From the NCBI RefSeq assembly GCF_028473145.1, contig NZ_CP092370.1:2604001-2668000 (forward strand): a DNA stretch of 64,000 nt, read 5' to 3'. Within the stretch, counting starts at the first letter, position 1. Each line of letters begins with the position of its first letter. A model generated the notes under the pieces. It ran no database searches. It saw nothing but the letters and a program-made list of their open reading frames with translations, and was not told the DNA's origin. Source of the stretch: Flavobacterium sp. CBA20B-1. GTDB taxonomy: Bacteria; Bacteroidota; Bacteroidia; Flavobacteriales; Flavobacteriaceae. Both the position numbers and the translations under genes were made by a program. Of this stretch, positions 8,282-17,360 are shown piece by piece.

Positions 8282-9319
8282 ATGAAAGAAGAGATCCAGG
8301 CGCATGAGCATATTTTAGATTTTATAGGCAATACACCGCTTATTAAGTTAAAAAAAATATCTCAAGGTTTAAAAGGAAACTTTTTTGCTAAAGTTGAAGC
8401 TTTTAATCCGGGGCACTCATCAAAAGACCGTATTGCTTTACATATTGTTGAAGAAGCAGAACGCAAAGGTATTTTAAAACCGGGCAGTATTATTGTTGAA
8501 ACAACATCAGGCAACACCGGTTTCAGCATTGCAATGGTCAGTATTATTAAAGGATACGAATGTATTTTGGCGGTATCGTCTAAATCGTCAAAAGATAAAA
8601 TTGATATGTTGCAAGCAATGGGTGCCAAAGTATATGTGTGCCCGGCAAATGTTTCTGCAGACGACCCAAGATCGTATTACAGCGTAGCAAAACGCATTCA
8701 TGAAGAAACGGCAGGTTCGGTTTATATCAATCAATATTTCAACGAGTTGAATATCGATGCTCATTATAAAACTACAGGTCCTGAAATCTGGAAACAAACC
8801 GCAGGAAAAATCACTCATTTGGTGGCTTGTTCGGGTACAGGCGGAACGATCTCGGGAACAGCGAAATTTTTAAAGGAACAAAACCCCAATATTCGCGTTT
8901 TGGGCGTGGATGCTTACGGTTCGGTTTTAAAGAAATTCCACGAAACGCATGAATTCGATCCTAAAGAAATTTATCCGTATCGAGTGGAAGGAATGGGAAA
9001 AAATTTAATTCCTACCGCAACCGATTTTTCTGTAATTGATCAATTTATGAAAGTTACCGATGAAGATGCCGCACACACAGCTCGCGAAATATCTAAAACC
9101 GAAGGTATTTTTGTAGGATACACTTCGGGAGCGGCTTTTCAAGCTGTTCGTCAGTTCGATGCTGAAGGCGAATTTAACGCAAACAGCAATGTGGTGGTTA
9201 TTTTTCCTGATCACGGATCGCGCTACATGAGTAAAATTTACAGTGACGACTGGATGCGCGAACAAGGTTTTTTTGACAATCAAAAAGTGGAAGAAAGCCA
9301 AATTGAATACGTTAAGTAA
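8282..9319 (+). CDS. PLP-dependent cysteine synthase / cystathionine beta-synthase family protein
   Basis: Fold-type II PLP enzyme acting on O-acetylserine or serine with a sulfur nucleophile. [10 protein letters not shown] contains the Schiff-base Lys (K48), TSGNTG binds the substrate carboxylate, [13 protein letters not shown] is the PLP phosphate loop, and YTSGAAF supplies the Ser near the pyridine nitrogen. At 345 aa it resembles CysK-like proteins of Flavobacteria that lack CBS domains. A start at 8282 fits the family N-terminus ([13 protein letters not shown]). It is monocistronic with its own -7 box and terminator. Whether it makes cysteine or cystathionine cannot be decided from sequence. 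Confidence 0.9.
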   Translation: MKEEIQAHEHILDFIGNTPLIKLKKISQGLKGNFFAKVEAFNPGHSSKDRIALHIVEEAERKGILKPGSIIVETTSGNTGFSIAMVSIIKGYECILAVSSKSSKDKIDMLQAMGAKVYVCPANVSADDPRSYYSVAKRIHEETAGSVYINQYFNELNIDAHYKTTGPEIWKQTAGKITHLVACSGTGGTISGTAKFLKEQNPNIRVLGVDAYGSVLKKFHETHEFDPKEIYPYRVEGMGKNLIPTATDFSVIDQFMKVTDEDAAHTAREISKTEGIFVGYTSGAAFQAVRQFDAEGEFNANSNVVVIFPDHGSRYMSKIYSDDWMREQGFFDNQKVEESQIEYVK

Positions 9320-9342
9320 GAAATCAGAAAATAGATAAAAGA

Positions 9343-9368
9343 GGAAAGCGAAAGTTTTCCTTTTTTTT
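9343..9368 (+). terminator. Rho-independent terminator
   Basis: GGAAAGC, GAAA tetraloop (GNRA type), GTTTTCC, then an eight-T run. Confidence 0.85.
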
Positions 9369-9496
9369 ATTGCTTTACTTTAAAAACTTCTAACCAAAAA
9401 CTTGGTGTTTTTTGTAACATTTAAGTAAATAGTTGTACTTACATTAAAATTCATTCTTAAAAAACTTCACATAGAAAAAATATAAAAAAATAGGTT

Positions 9497-10372
9497 ATGA
9501 GTCTAAAAATTTCGGGGTTAACCAAAACCTACAAAAACGGCGTTAAAGCGTTAGATAATGTTAATTTAGAAATTGGCAAAGGTATGTTTGGTCTGCTTGG
9601 CCCAAACGGTGCTGGTAAATCATCGTTAATGCGTACCATTGCTAGTTTACAAAGCCCCACATCGGGTTCTATTATGTTTAACGAAATCAATGTTTTGGAA
9701 GATAAAAACAGCTTGCGCAAAGTTTTAGGTTATTTACCGCAGGAATTTGGTGTGTATCCAAACATGTCTGCAGAAACATTGTTAGATTATTTTGCCCAAT
9801 TAAAAGGTATTACAAATAAAGCCGAACGTAAAAAAATCATTAACGAGGTGCTTACTTTAACCAATTTATACGATGTGCGCCACAAAAGCGTAAGCGGCTA
9901 TTCGGGTGGTATGAAACAGCGTTTTGGTATTGCGCAACTGCTTTTAAACAATCCGCAATTAATTATTGTTGATGAACCTACTGCTGGATTGGATCCTGCT
10001 GAACGTCACCGTTTCTTAAATGTTTTGCGCGAAATTGGTGCCAACCACACCGTAATCTTTTCAACACACATTGTGGATGATGTGCGTGAATTATGTAACG
10101 AAATTGCCATTTTAAACGGTGGGAAAATTTTGTTTGAAGGAACACCAACAAGCGGAGAGGAAATGCTGAAAGGTAAAATTTGGGTGCGTATTATCAATCG
10201 TGCAGAATATGATGAATACAACCAAAAATACAACATTCTTTCATCAAACTTTAATCCGGATAACACCCTGAACATTCGTGTGTACAACGAGGCGCAACCC
10301 AACGAAACGTTTATAGAAGCACAACCTATTTTAGAAGACGTTTATTTTGTTTCATTAAAAAATGATATCTAA
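9497..10372 (+). CDS. ABC transporter ATP-binding protein
   Basis: Single nucleotide-binding domain of 291 aa. Walker A GPNGAGKS at 35-42, Q loop YLPQEFG, signature SGGMKQR, Walker B LIIVDEPTAGLDP and switch His in FSTHIVDD are all intact, so it should hydrolyse ATP. The closest type is CcmA/NatA-like exporters. It overlaps the downstream permease-peptidase fusion by one base (TAATG), so the two are translationally coupled and almost certainly form one complex in the inner membrane. The substrate is unknown; the peptidase partner suggests peptide or protein handling. Confidence 0.93.
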   Translation: MSLKISGLTKTYKNGVKALDNVNLEIGKGMFGLLGPNGAGKSSLMRTIASLQSPTSGSIMFNEINVLEDKNSLRKVLGYLPQEFGVYPNMSAETLLDYFAQLKGITNKAERKKIINEVLTLTNLYDVRHKSVSGYSGGMKQRFGIAQLLLNNPQLIIVDEPTAGLDPAERHRFLNVLREIGANHTVIFSTHIVDDVRELCNEIAILNGGKILFEGTPTSGEEMLKGKIWVRIINRAEYDEYNQKYNILSSNFNPDNTLNIRVYNEAQPNETFIEAQPILEDVYFVSLKNDI

Positions 10373-13300
10373 TGTTAGGAACTATTTTTAAATTCGAAAC
10401 AAAACGCTGGTTTAAAAACTGGCAGTTTTATTTGTATTTCATACTCTTTTTTGCCCTATCGTTTGGGTTAATGGCTGGTGCTTCGGGATATTTTGATGCG
10501 TTTACAGTAACCACATCTTCCAACACCTACGTTAATTCACCTATTGCCATAAATAGTATTATGGGCGGAGTTGCTACTTTTATAAACTTTATCATCCCGG
10601 TGATAATTGGCTCCACCGTATATCGCGATTATAAATTCAACACCCACACGCTATTGTTTGCTTATCCTTTTAATAAGTTTCAATATTTAATGGGTAAATT
10701 TTTAAGTGGCTTTTTAATCACTTTTATCATCACCTTTTCTATTGGTTTTGGTTTTTTACTAGCCACTTCATTGCCTTTTGCAAACCCTGATTTGTTAGGA
10801 CCGGTTAATCTATTGGCATATTTTCAAAGCTATTTAGTGTTTATAGTGCCCAATATTTTCTTTATGGGAGCTCTAATTTTTATGTTAACCACATTAACTA
10901 GAAATCAATATATTGGGATTATTTTTGTTATTATTTTGTTGATTGTTCCAAGCATCATAAGCAGCTTAACAGCTAAAGTTGATGATAAATTTGTAGCTTC
11001 ACTTTTTGAACCATTTGGAAACCAAGCGCTGAGCTATGTTACAAAATATTGGACAATTGACGAGCAAAATACTTTACTAATTCCGTTAGATGATGTAATT
11101 ATTTACAACCGTTTAATTTGGATTGGGGTTGGTATTTTGGCATTGGCGGTTACTTATTTCTCATTTAGCTTCTCGCATGCACCTATCACTTTGGGCAAAA
11201 AAAGAAAAGCAGAACGAGTTATAAAAAACAACTTTGGCAGTATTATTAAAATCAATCTTCCAAAAGTAGCGTACAATTATTCGTTTGCATCCAACCTAAA
11301 AACGGCTTTCCGCTTATCGAAATTTGAATTTTCAAGCATCGTTAAAAACTGGATTTTCATAATTTTAATGATCATCACTGTTCTTTTCATTGCCATATCT
11401 AGCCTGAATTTAGGTGAAATGTATGGCACCAACACCTATCCTGTTACTTGGAAAATAATTGAAATGATACGTGGGAATATTGGTTTTTTCTTATCCATTT
11501 TGATTTATCTTTTTGCAGGAATTTTACTAAACAACGCATTGTCTTCACGAATGAATTTATTGATTGATTCCACAGCAGTTCCAAATTGGAGTTTGCTTTT
11601 ATCTAAATTCATAGCCTTAATAGGAATGGTTTGTGTAGTGTTCTTAGTTGGAATTTTAACAGGCATTTTAATCCAAGCTTATTTAGGATACTACAACTTC
11701 GAGTTGGGGCAATACATTGCCAATTTCTTTGGTTTTCAATTGATTGATTATGTAATATTAATTCTTTTAGCCCTTTTTATACAATCCTTTTTTAGAAATT
11801 ATTTTGTAGGATTTTTCGTAATCTTTATAATTGTACAGTTTCTACCAATGGGATTAAGGAAGTTAGGAATTGAACAATCGGTATTCCATTTTAATTCAGA
11901 TCCTGGTTACAGTTATTCAGACATGAATGGTTTTGGAATTGTACGTGATTATTTTTACTACAAGCTGTATTGGTTGCTTTTTGGTTTTATTTTATACGGA
12001 TTAACCTTGCTTTTTTGGCGTCGTGGAATATTATCAACCGCAAAAGAACGCTTGCAATTATTTGTAAAACGCTTTAAAATGCCAATTGCAGTTCCGTTAA
12101 TAATTACAACTTTAGCATTTGTTGTTTTGAGCTATGCGTTGTATTATCAGGCAGTAAAATTGGAACCTTATTATACTTCGCAAGAAATTGAAAAACAACG
12201 GGTTGATTTTGAAAAAAAATATAAAAAATACGAAAAACATGCCCAACCCCGCATTGTTGATGTAAAGGTTGATATGGATATTTTTCCAAATGAACGCAAC
12301 TACAAAGCAGTAGTTCGCTATGTAATGGTGAATAAATCAAACAAGGTGATTGATTCGCTATTCATTAATTACGGTAAAAACTTTCAATCGATACAATTCA
12401 ACAAAGATTATCAATTGGTGAAAAATGATACCGTGATGGACTTTGATATTTACCGATTGAATCAACCATTAAATCCGGGCGATTCCTTAAAAGTGGAAAT
12501 GGTTGTACAAAATCAACCAAACACTTGGCTGAAAGACCGCTCGCCGATTATTGAAAATGGTACATTTATCAACAACAGTATTTTTCCTTCGTTTGGATAC
12601 AATGAAGGTGTTGAAATTCAGGATAATGATGTGCGAAAAAAATACAATTTACCTCCGCGCGAACGTATGGCTGCTACCGATGATATGGAAGCACGCCAAA
12701 ACACGTATATTTCAAACGAAGCCGATTGGATTACGTTTGAAACTACTGTGAGCACTGCAGGCGATCAAACGGCGATTGCTCCGGGATATCTTCAAAAACA
12801 ATGGCAGAAAGACGGCAGAAACTATTTTCATTACAAAATGGATCAAAAAATGCTGAATTTCTATGCGTTTAATTCTGCAAGATATGAAGTTAAAAAAGAA
12901 AAATGGAACAACCTGAATCTGGAAATTTACTATCACAAAGGGCATGAATACAATTTAGACCGTATGATGGATGCCTTAAAAAAATCGTTGGCTTATTACA
13001 GCGAAAATTTTGGCGAATACCAGCACAAACAAGCGCGTATTATTGAATTTCCAAAAACCATGGGAACTTTTGCACAAGCTTTTGCGAACACCATGCCTTT
13101 TTCTGAAGCAATTGGATTTATTGCCAATGTGGATGAAGACGATCCCGAAGGTGTTGATTATCCGTTCTCGGTTGTGTCACACGAAATGGCACATCAATGG
13201 TGGGCGCATCAGGTGATTGGTGCCAATGTGAAAGGAGCCACTTTGCTTTCGGAATCTTTATCAGAATACAGTTCGTTAAAAGTTTTAGAGAAAGAATACG

Positions 13301-14022
13301 GAAAATTCCAAATGCGCAAATTTTTAAAAGAAGCATTAGATAGTTATTTACAAGGAAGAACTTGGGAATGGAAAGAAGAAAATCCGTTAATGTACAACGA
13401 AAACCAGCAATATATTCATTACAACAAAGGATCGTTGGTATTGTATGCCATGAGTGATTATTTGGGAGAAAAACGCTTCAATGATATATTAAAGGAATAT
13501 GTGTCAAAAGTGAAATTCCAAGAAGCGCCCTATACCAATTCTATTGAATTTGTGAACCATTTGAAGGCGAACACACCTGCAAATTTACAGTATTTAATTA
13601 CCGATATGTTTGAAACCATTACGCTGTATGACAATAAGGTGAATAAAGTTGAAGTAACGCCTTTAAAAAACGGCAAATATCAAGTTGATATTTCGTTTAT
13701 TGTATCAAAATATCGAACAACACCAAAAGGTACACAAATTTATACCGATGCTAAAGGAAATACTTTAGTAGGAAAAGAGGGCGATAAAGAAATTAAATCG
13801 TATCCTTTAAATGATTATATCGAAGTGGGTGTTTTTGGCGAAAAAACCTTGAAGGGCAACCACGAATACGAAAATGAGCTTTACAACAAAAAGTACTTAA
13901 TCAATAAAATAAATAACAAAGTACGCATCATTGTTGATAAAAAGCCAGTTGAAGTAGGCGTTGACCCTTACAACAAGTTAATCGATCGCGATTCAAATGA
14001 CAACCGTAAAAACGCAAATTAA
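10372..14022 (+). CDS. ABC-2 type permease fused to an M1-family metallopeptidase
   Basis: 1216 aa. Residues about 1-570 hold two sets of hydrophobic segments in ABC-2 permease style (GSTVYRDYKFNTHTLLFAYPFNK), with a further membrane segment near 575-595 before an extracytoplasmic gluzincin aminopeptidase. The zinc site is HEMAH (H937, E938, H941), followed by LLSESLSEYSS supplying the third ligand Glu near 961, one residue later than the usual HExxH-X18-E spacing. The N-terminal-amine loop is less clear. The architecture recurs in Bacteroidota as 'ABC transporter permease/M1 family aminopeptidase'. The upstream ABC ATPase must drive it. The peptidase domain probably faces the periplasm. Confidence 0.92.
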   Translation: MLGTIFKFETKRWFKNWQFYLYFILFFALSFGLMAGASGYFDAFTVTTSSNTYVNSPIAINSIMGGVATFINFIIPVIIGSTVYRDYKFNTHTLLFAYPFNKFQYLMGKFLSGFLITFIITFSIGFGFLLATSLPFANPDLLGPVNLLAYFQSYLVFIVPNIFFMGALIFMLTTLTRNQYIGIIFVIILLIVPSIISSLTAKVDDKFVASLFEPFGNQALSYVTKYWTIDEQNTLLIPLDDVIIYNRLIWIGVGILALAVTYFSFSFSHAPITLGKKRKAERVIKNNFGSIIKINLPKVAYNYSFASNLKTAFRLSKFEFSSIVKNWIFIILMIITVLFIAISSLNLGEMYGTNTYPVTWKIIEMIRGNIGFFLSILIYLFAGILLNNALSSRMNLLIDSTAVPNWSLLLSKFIALIGMVCVVFLVGILTGILIQAYLGYYNFELGQYIANFFGFQLIDYVILILLALFIQSFFRNYFVGFFVIFIIVQFLPMGLRKLGIEQSVFHFNSDPGYSYSDMNGFGIVRDYFYYKLYWLLFGFILYGLTLLFWRRGILSTAKERLQLFVKRFKMPIAVPLIITTLAFVVLSYALYYQAVKLEPYYTSQEIEKQRVDFEKKYKKYEKHAQPRIVDVKVDMDIFPNERNYKAVVRYVMVNKSNKVIDSLFINYGKNFQSIQFNKDYQLVKNDTVMDFDIYRLNQPLNPGDSLKVEMVVQNQPNTWLKDRSPIIENGTFINNSIFPSFGYNEGVEIQDNDVRKKYNLPPRERMAATDDMEARQNTYISNEADWITFETTVSTAGDQTAIAPGYLQKQWQKDGRNYFHYKMDQKMLNFYAFNSARYEVKKEKWNNLNLEIYYHKGHEYNLDRMMDALKKSLAYYSENFGEYQHKQARIIEFPKTMGTFAQAFANTMPFSEAIGFIANVDEDDPEGVDYPFSVVSHEMAHQWWAHQVIGANVKGATLLSESLSEYSSLKVLEKEYGKFQMRKFLKEALDSYLQGRTWEWKEENPLMYNENQQYIHYNKGSLVLYAMSDYLGEKRFNDILKEYVSKVKFQEAPYTNSIEFVNHLKANTPANLQYLITDMFETITLYDNKVNKVEVTPLKNGKYQVDISFIVSKYRTTPKGTQIYTDAKGNTLVGKEGDKEIKSYPLNDYIEVGVFGEKTLKGNHEYENELYNKKYLINKINNKVRIIVDKKPVEVGVDPYNKLIDRDSNDNRKNAN

Positions 14023-14034
14023 CACAAAGAAAAA

Positions 14035-14061
14035 ACAGAGCTTAACGGCTCTGTTTTTTTT
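14035..14061 (+). terminator. Rho-independent terminator
   Basis: ACAGAGC (14035-14041) pairs with GCTCTGT (14048-14054), followed by eight T residues; 12 bp after the permease-peptidase stop. Confidence 0.85.
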
Positions 14062-14073
14062 ATCTTCTTAATC

Positions 14074-14622
14074 TTACTGCAAAGGATTTACATCATCTGC
14101 AATAGGAAAATCTTGTTGGGTGTTTCCAATAGCCTTGTTCAACTCAAACTTGGCAGTATTGCTCATGTTTTCTCCGCCTGCAAGTTTCACTTTATCTAAT
14201 AAATCCAACGCCAATTTCTCTTCTTCGCGTTGTTCAGCTACCAACCATTGCATGAAATTCCACGAAGCCCAATCCTCTTCATCCATGCTCATTTTAACCA
14301 ATTTATAAATCGCTGTGGTGTTTTCAATTTCTTGTTTCAATACACTTTCAAAGCATTCTAAAACATTTTGCGGTTTAGGTTCAGGTTTTGCGATGGCATC
14401 AATAGTTACGGTTCCACCACGCTCTTGAATATATTCAATAATCTTAGCCATGTGAATACGCTCTTCCTGAGAATGCTTCATCATAAAATCTTTTACTCCA
14501 TCAAGCTGATTTTCATCGGCCCAACACGCCAACATTAAATACATTTGCGCGGAATAGGCTTCCAATGTCACTTGATCGTTTAATGCTTTTTCTAAAGCCG
14601 GGGATATTCTTACTGTGTTCAT
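14074..14622 (-). CDS. ftnA: Non-haem ferritin
   Basis: Iron-storage ferritin, 24-mer subunit, cytoplasmic. Ferroxidase ligands are visible in TLEAYSAQMYL (first Glu), HSQEERIHM (E-E-x-x-H) and LVAEQREEE (helix D). The four-helix pattern and the 182-aa length match bacterial FtnA. The start used is MNTVRISPALEKAL; another in-frame ATG lies six bases upstream (14628). The C-terminal tail (QQDFPIADDVNPLQ) is specific to the flavobacterial type. It faces the M1-fusion gene convergently and is monocistronic. Iron control is likely, but no Fur box could be picked out. Confidence 0.95.
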   Translation of the reverse strand: MNTVRISPALEKALNDQVTLEAYSAQMYLMLACWADENQLDGVKDFMMKHSQEERIHMAKIIEYIQERGGTVTIDAIAKPEPKPQNVLECFESVLKQEIENTTAIYKLVKMSMDEEDWASWNFMQWLVAEQREEEKLALDLLDKVKLAGGENMSNTAKFELNKAIGNTQQDFPIADDVNPLQ

Positions 14623-14743
14623 ATACATTTATTTTTTCAATTAGCAACCTAAAGTTACACATCTTAAAATGGCTTTTTGTAAAAAAAATGTAAAAATTGA
14701 GTTTTAAAACCAATATAAAATCATTTTAAATTAAGTAATTTAT

Positions 14744-14751
14744 TACATTTG
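14744..14751 (+). promoter_or_regulatory. -7 box (TACATTTG)
   Basis: Exact TAnnTTTG match 22 bp before the SRPBCC gene; the -33 element is poor. Confidence 0.5.
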
Positions 14752-14773
14752 ATAAAAATCATAAAATAAACAA

Positions 14774-15184
14774 ATGGCAAAAATAACCGTATCAGTTATC
14801 ATAAACAGCTCTATTGATAAAGTTTGGAATCAACTAAACAATCCAAAAGATATAGAGCAATGGAACCAAGCATCAGCCGATTGGCATTGCATGAATGCAT
14901 CAAATGATTTAAAAGTAGGTGGAACGTTAAAAAGTACCATGGCTGCCAAAGATGGAAGCAGTTCTTTTGATTATGAAGCAATTTATGACACCATAATTCC
15001 CAATGAGTTGATTAAATATCACTTGTTAGATGGTAGAATGGTTGAAATTTCCTTTCAAGAAACAACCAACCAAGTGCTTGTTACAGAAACCTTTGACGCC
15101 GAAAATCAAAATTCGGAAGAATTGCAAAAGGCAGGTTGGCAAGCCATATTGAATAGTTTTAAAAAACATGTAGAAAACAATTAA
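14774..15184 (+). CDS. SRPBCC / AHSA1-type domain protein
   Basis: 136-aa START-like helix-grip protein: ITVSVIINSSIDKVWNQLNNPKDIEQWNQASADW is the signature N-terminal strand and helix of the AHSA1 (activator of Hsp90 ATPase homologue) family, and GWQAILNSFKKHVE is the long C-terminal helix lining the ligand cavity. Family members bind small hydrophobic ligands; the ligand here is unknown. The VOC-family gene starts two bases after its stop, so the two form an operon. SRPBCC and VOC genes often occur together in Flavobacteria without assigned function. Confidence 0.85.
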   Translation: MAKITVSVIINSSIDKVWNQLNNPKDIEQWNQASADWHCMNASNDLKVGGTLKSTMAAKDGSSSFDYEAIYDTIIPNELIKYHLLDGRMVEISFQETTNQVLVTETFDAENQNSEELQKAGWQAILNSFKKHVENN

Positions 15185-15186
15185 TT

Positions 15187-15582
15187 ATGAGAGATTCTAA
15201 ATACAAAATAGGTCAGTTTTTTTGGAGTGATTTAACTGTGCCAAATGCCAACATCTTAAAAGATTTTTATAAAGAGGTTACAGGTTGGCAAGTACAAGAA
15301 ATTACAATGGATGATCAAGGCGACAGCTATGTTGATTACGCCATGATGATTGACAATGAAACACCTGGAGGTGGCATTTGCCATCAAAGAGGCGTTAATA
15401 AAAAAATTCCACCTCAATGGGTAATGTATATTAATGTAGAAAATGTAGAAGAAAGTTTAAAAAAAGCATTAAGCTTAGGCGGAAAGCTCATCCAAGAAAG
15501 CAAAAAGAAAGACGGAACTTATAATTATGTAATTGTTGAAGATCCTGAAGGTGCTGTTTTTGGTTTAGGGAATGCGCAATAA
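15187..15582 (+). CDS. VOC (glyoxalase/dioxygenase fold) family protein
   Basis: 131 aa with a typical vicinal-oxygen-chelate pattern: FFWSDLTVPNANILKDFYKEVTGW opening, GGGICHQRG, WVMYINVENVEESLKKALSLGGKLIQESK and the ending IVEDPEGAVFGLGNAQ. Such single-module proteins dimerise to form metal sites and include small-molecule lyases, resistance proteins and transcriptional co-factors. Only some potential metal ligands are recognisable, so activity is uncertain. It is the second gene of the SRPBCC-VOC unit. No clear terminator follows; the next 160 bp are AT-rich with no other gene. Confidence 0.85.
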   Translation: MRDSKYKIGQFFWSDLTVPNANILKDFYKEVTGWQVQEITMDDQGDSYVDYAMMIDNETPGGGICHQRGVNKKIPPQWVMYINVENVEESLKKALSLGGKLIQESKKKDGTYNYVIVEDPEGAVFGLGNAQ

Positions 15583-15743
15583 TGTCTGAACTAATCACAA
15601 TAAAAACTTTAATTGTCCATTGCTATGTGTGTGTTTCAACTTTTAAATGAATTTTCTATTACAAAATCTTTCAGAGAAGTCAATCTTCATTGTTTAACAC
15701 ATTTTTTTTATTATATTTATTGTACAAATAAAATTTAGAAATT

Positions 15744-16436
15744 ATGGGAGAATACACGCTTGCTTCGTTTGTAGAAAAAACCAGACAAAACGAAAAAGAA
15801 CACGATTATTTTGAGTTGGAAAAACCTCAAATGCTAGAAATTAATTTAAACAACCAGGCTGTTTGGACCAAAAACGGAAGTATGGTGGGGTATGTTGGTA
15901 ATATCAAGTTTGAACGTGAAGGTATGCTATCTGGCGGACTGGGTAATTTATTAAAGAAAACCTTAACTGGGGAAGGTGCTAAACTGATGAAAGCAAGCGG
16001 AACCGGACGTTTATATGTTGCCGATTCTGGAAAAAAAGTACAAATATTACAATTACATAATGAATCGATTTGTGTAAATGGAAATGATATTTTAGCACAT
16101 GATCAATCCATTAAAAATGAAATAACAATGTTAAAGAGTATTGCTGGAATGATGTCTGGCGGTTTGTTCCAAGTGCGATTAACCGGTACAGGGCATGTGG
16201 CAATCACCACCCATGGAGATCCTCTTACATTATTAGTGAAACCCGGCGAACCTGTTTTTACAGATCCAAATGCAACCGTGGCATGGGCTGGTAATTTAAA
16301 ACCTGAACTAAAAACAAATGTATCCTTTAAAAGTTTGCTTGGTCGAGGTAGCGGAGAAGAATTTCAGATGATGTTTCAGGGCGAAGGTTGGGTCCTAATT
16401 CAGCCGTATGAAGAAGTATATTTTCAACAAAAATAA
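15744..16436 (+). CDS. AIM24 family protein
   Basis: 230-aa beta-rich protein of the AIM24/TerD-like single-stranded beta-helix family (DUF124). Recognisable repeats are GTGRLYVADSGKKVQILQL, ESICVNGNDILAHDQSIKNEI and GTGHVAITTHGDPLTLLV, then the Gly-rich GEEFQMMFQGEGWVLIQP near the end. Bacterial members have no settled function; the yeast namesake acts in mitochondrial inner-membrane organisation. No signal peptide is seen. It is monocistronic with a strong terminator. A TATATTTA stretch about 25 bp upstream of the ATG may be a weak -7 element. Confidence 0.88.
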   Translation: MGEYTLASFVEKTRQNEKEHDYFELEKPQMLEINLNNQAVWTKNGSMVGYVGNIKFEREGMLSGGLGNLLKKTLTGEGAKLMKASGTGRLYVADSGKKVQILQLHNESICVNGNDILAHDQSIKNEITMLKSIAGMMSGGLFQVRLTGTGHVAITTHGDPLTLLVKPGEPVFTDPNATVAWAGNLKPELKTNVSFKSLLGRGSGEEFQMMFQGEGWVLIQPYEEVYFQQK

Positions 16437-16460
16437 AATCTTAAAAATGTTTTAATAAAA

Positions 16461-16496
16461 AACCCTACTAATTGCAGTAGGGTTTCAGTTTTTTAA
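16461..16496. terminator. Terminator between AIM24 and pssA
   Basis: AACCCTACT (16461-16469) pairs with AGTAGGGTT (16476-16484), followed by TCAGTTTTTT. The A-rich run before the stem allows use on the minus strand as well. Confidence 0.8.
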
Positions 16497-16514
16497 CAGT
16501 ATTCTTTGCGTATT

Positions 16515-17258
16515 TTATATTGATACTTTCTTCGTTTTATTCAAAATCACTGAAAGTATAATATAAAAAACAATAATTAACGGAATAGCTTCAAAACGGA
16601 AGAACAATAGCAGTAATGCACAAATTCCTAAGAATAAAAAAGTGAGTTTATTATCGCTTAAATTTTTGTTTTTTGTTTTGAGTGAAAACAAAGGCAACTC
16701 TGCATTCATTATAAAAGCACTCAAAAAACTGATTACTACCAAAACATACGGATTGCTGAAAAAATTAAATACAAAATCACTGATTGTGGTGTTCAAAATA
16801 AGCGGAATACTTAGTATAAACAAAGCATTTGCGGGGGTTGGCAAGCCAATAAAACTATTTGTTTGGCGAACATCAATATTAAATTTTGCTAAACGCATAC
16901 ATGCTCCTAATGTAATTACAAAGCCAATAAAAGGTACCAATTTCATATAAAATGTGTCATTGGTCACCATATAAGCAGCATTGTTTTGCTGTATGTGTGC
17001 CAACATTTGATACATCACCACTCCCGGCACCACTCCCGATGTAACCATATCTGCCAACGAATCTAATTGCACGCCCAACGGACTTGCAACTTTTAAAACT
17101 CTAGCAGCAAATCCATCCCAAAAATCAAAGAAAATTCCTAAACAAACCCAGAAAAAAGCCATTTGCAAATTGTCATCAAAAGCATAAATTAAGGCAATTA
17201 ATCCTGAAAGTAAATTTAAAAGTGTAATTGCATTGGGAATGTGTTTTTTTATTGCCAT
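16515..17258 (-). CDS. pssA: CDP-diacylglycerol--serine O-phosphatidyltransferase
   Basis: Inner-membrane enzyme making phosphatidylserine, the precursor of phosphatidylethanolamine. The CDP-alcohol phosphotransferase motif is complete: DGFAAR, eight residues, then GVQLDSLAD with both catalytic Asp residues. About seven hydrophobic segments follow. The start MAIKKHIPNAITLLNLL (17258) matches the family; the frame continues 12 codons upstream to 17294, but those residues are not family-like. It is convergent with the AIM24 gene and divergent from the PorV-like gene. The decarboxylase (psd) is not in the window. Confidence 0.93.
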   Translation of the reverse strand: MAIKKHIPNAITLLNLLSGLIALIYAFDDNLQMAFFWVCLGIFFDFWDGFAARVLKVASPLGVQLDSLADMVTSGVVPGVVMYQMLAHIQQNNAAYMVTNDTFYMKLVPFIGFVITLGACMRLAKFNIDVRQTNSFIGLPTPANALFILSIPLILNTTISDFVFNFFSNPYVLVVISFLSAFIMNAELPLFSLKTKNKNLSDNKLTFLFLGICALLLLFFRFEAIPLIIVFYIILSVILNKTKKVSI

Positions 17259-17360
17259 GAATTTTATATTTTTATTTATTAAACAAAAATACACAATAAC
17301 TTCTAAGTTTTTAGAGTTTATATATTGTAAAATTTTGTAATATTTGTAAAAATTATCTAA

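Noticed and set aside
8588..9301. Minus-strand frames within the cysteine synthase-like gene
   Set aside because: The plus-strand protein is complete with all PLP motifs; these are shadows.
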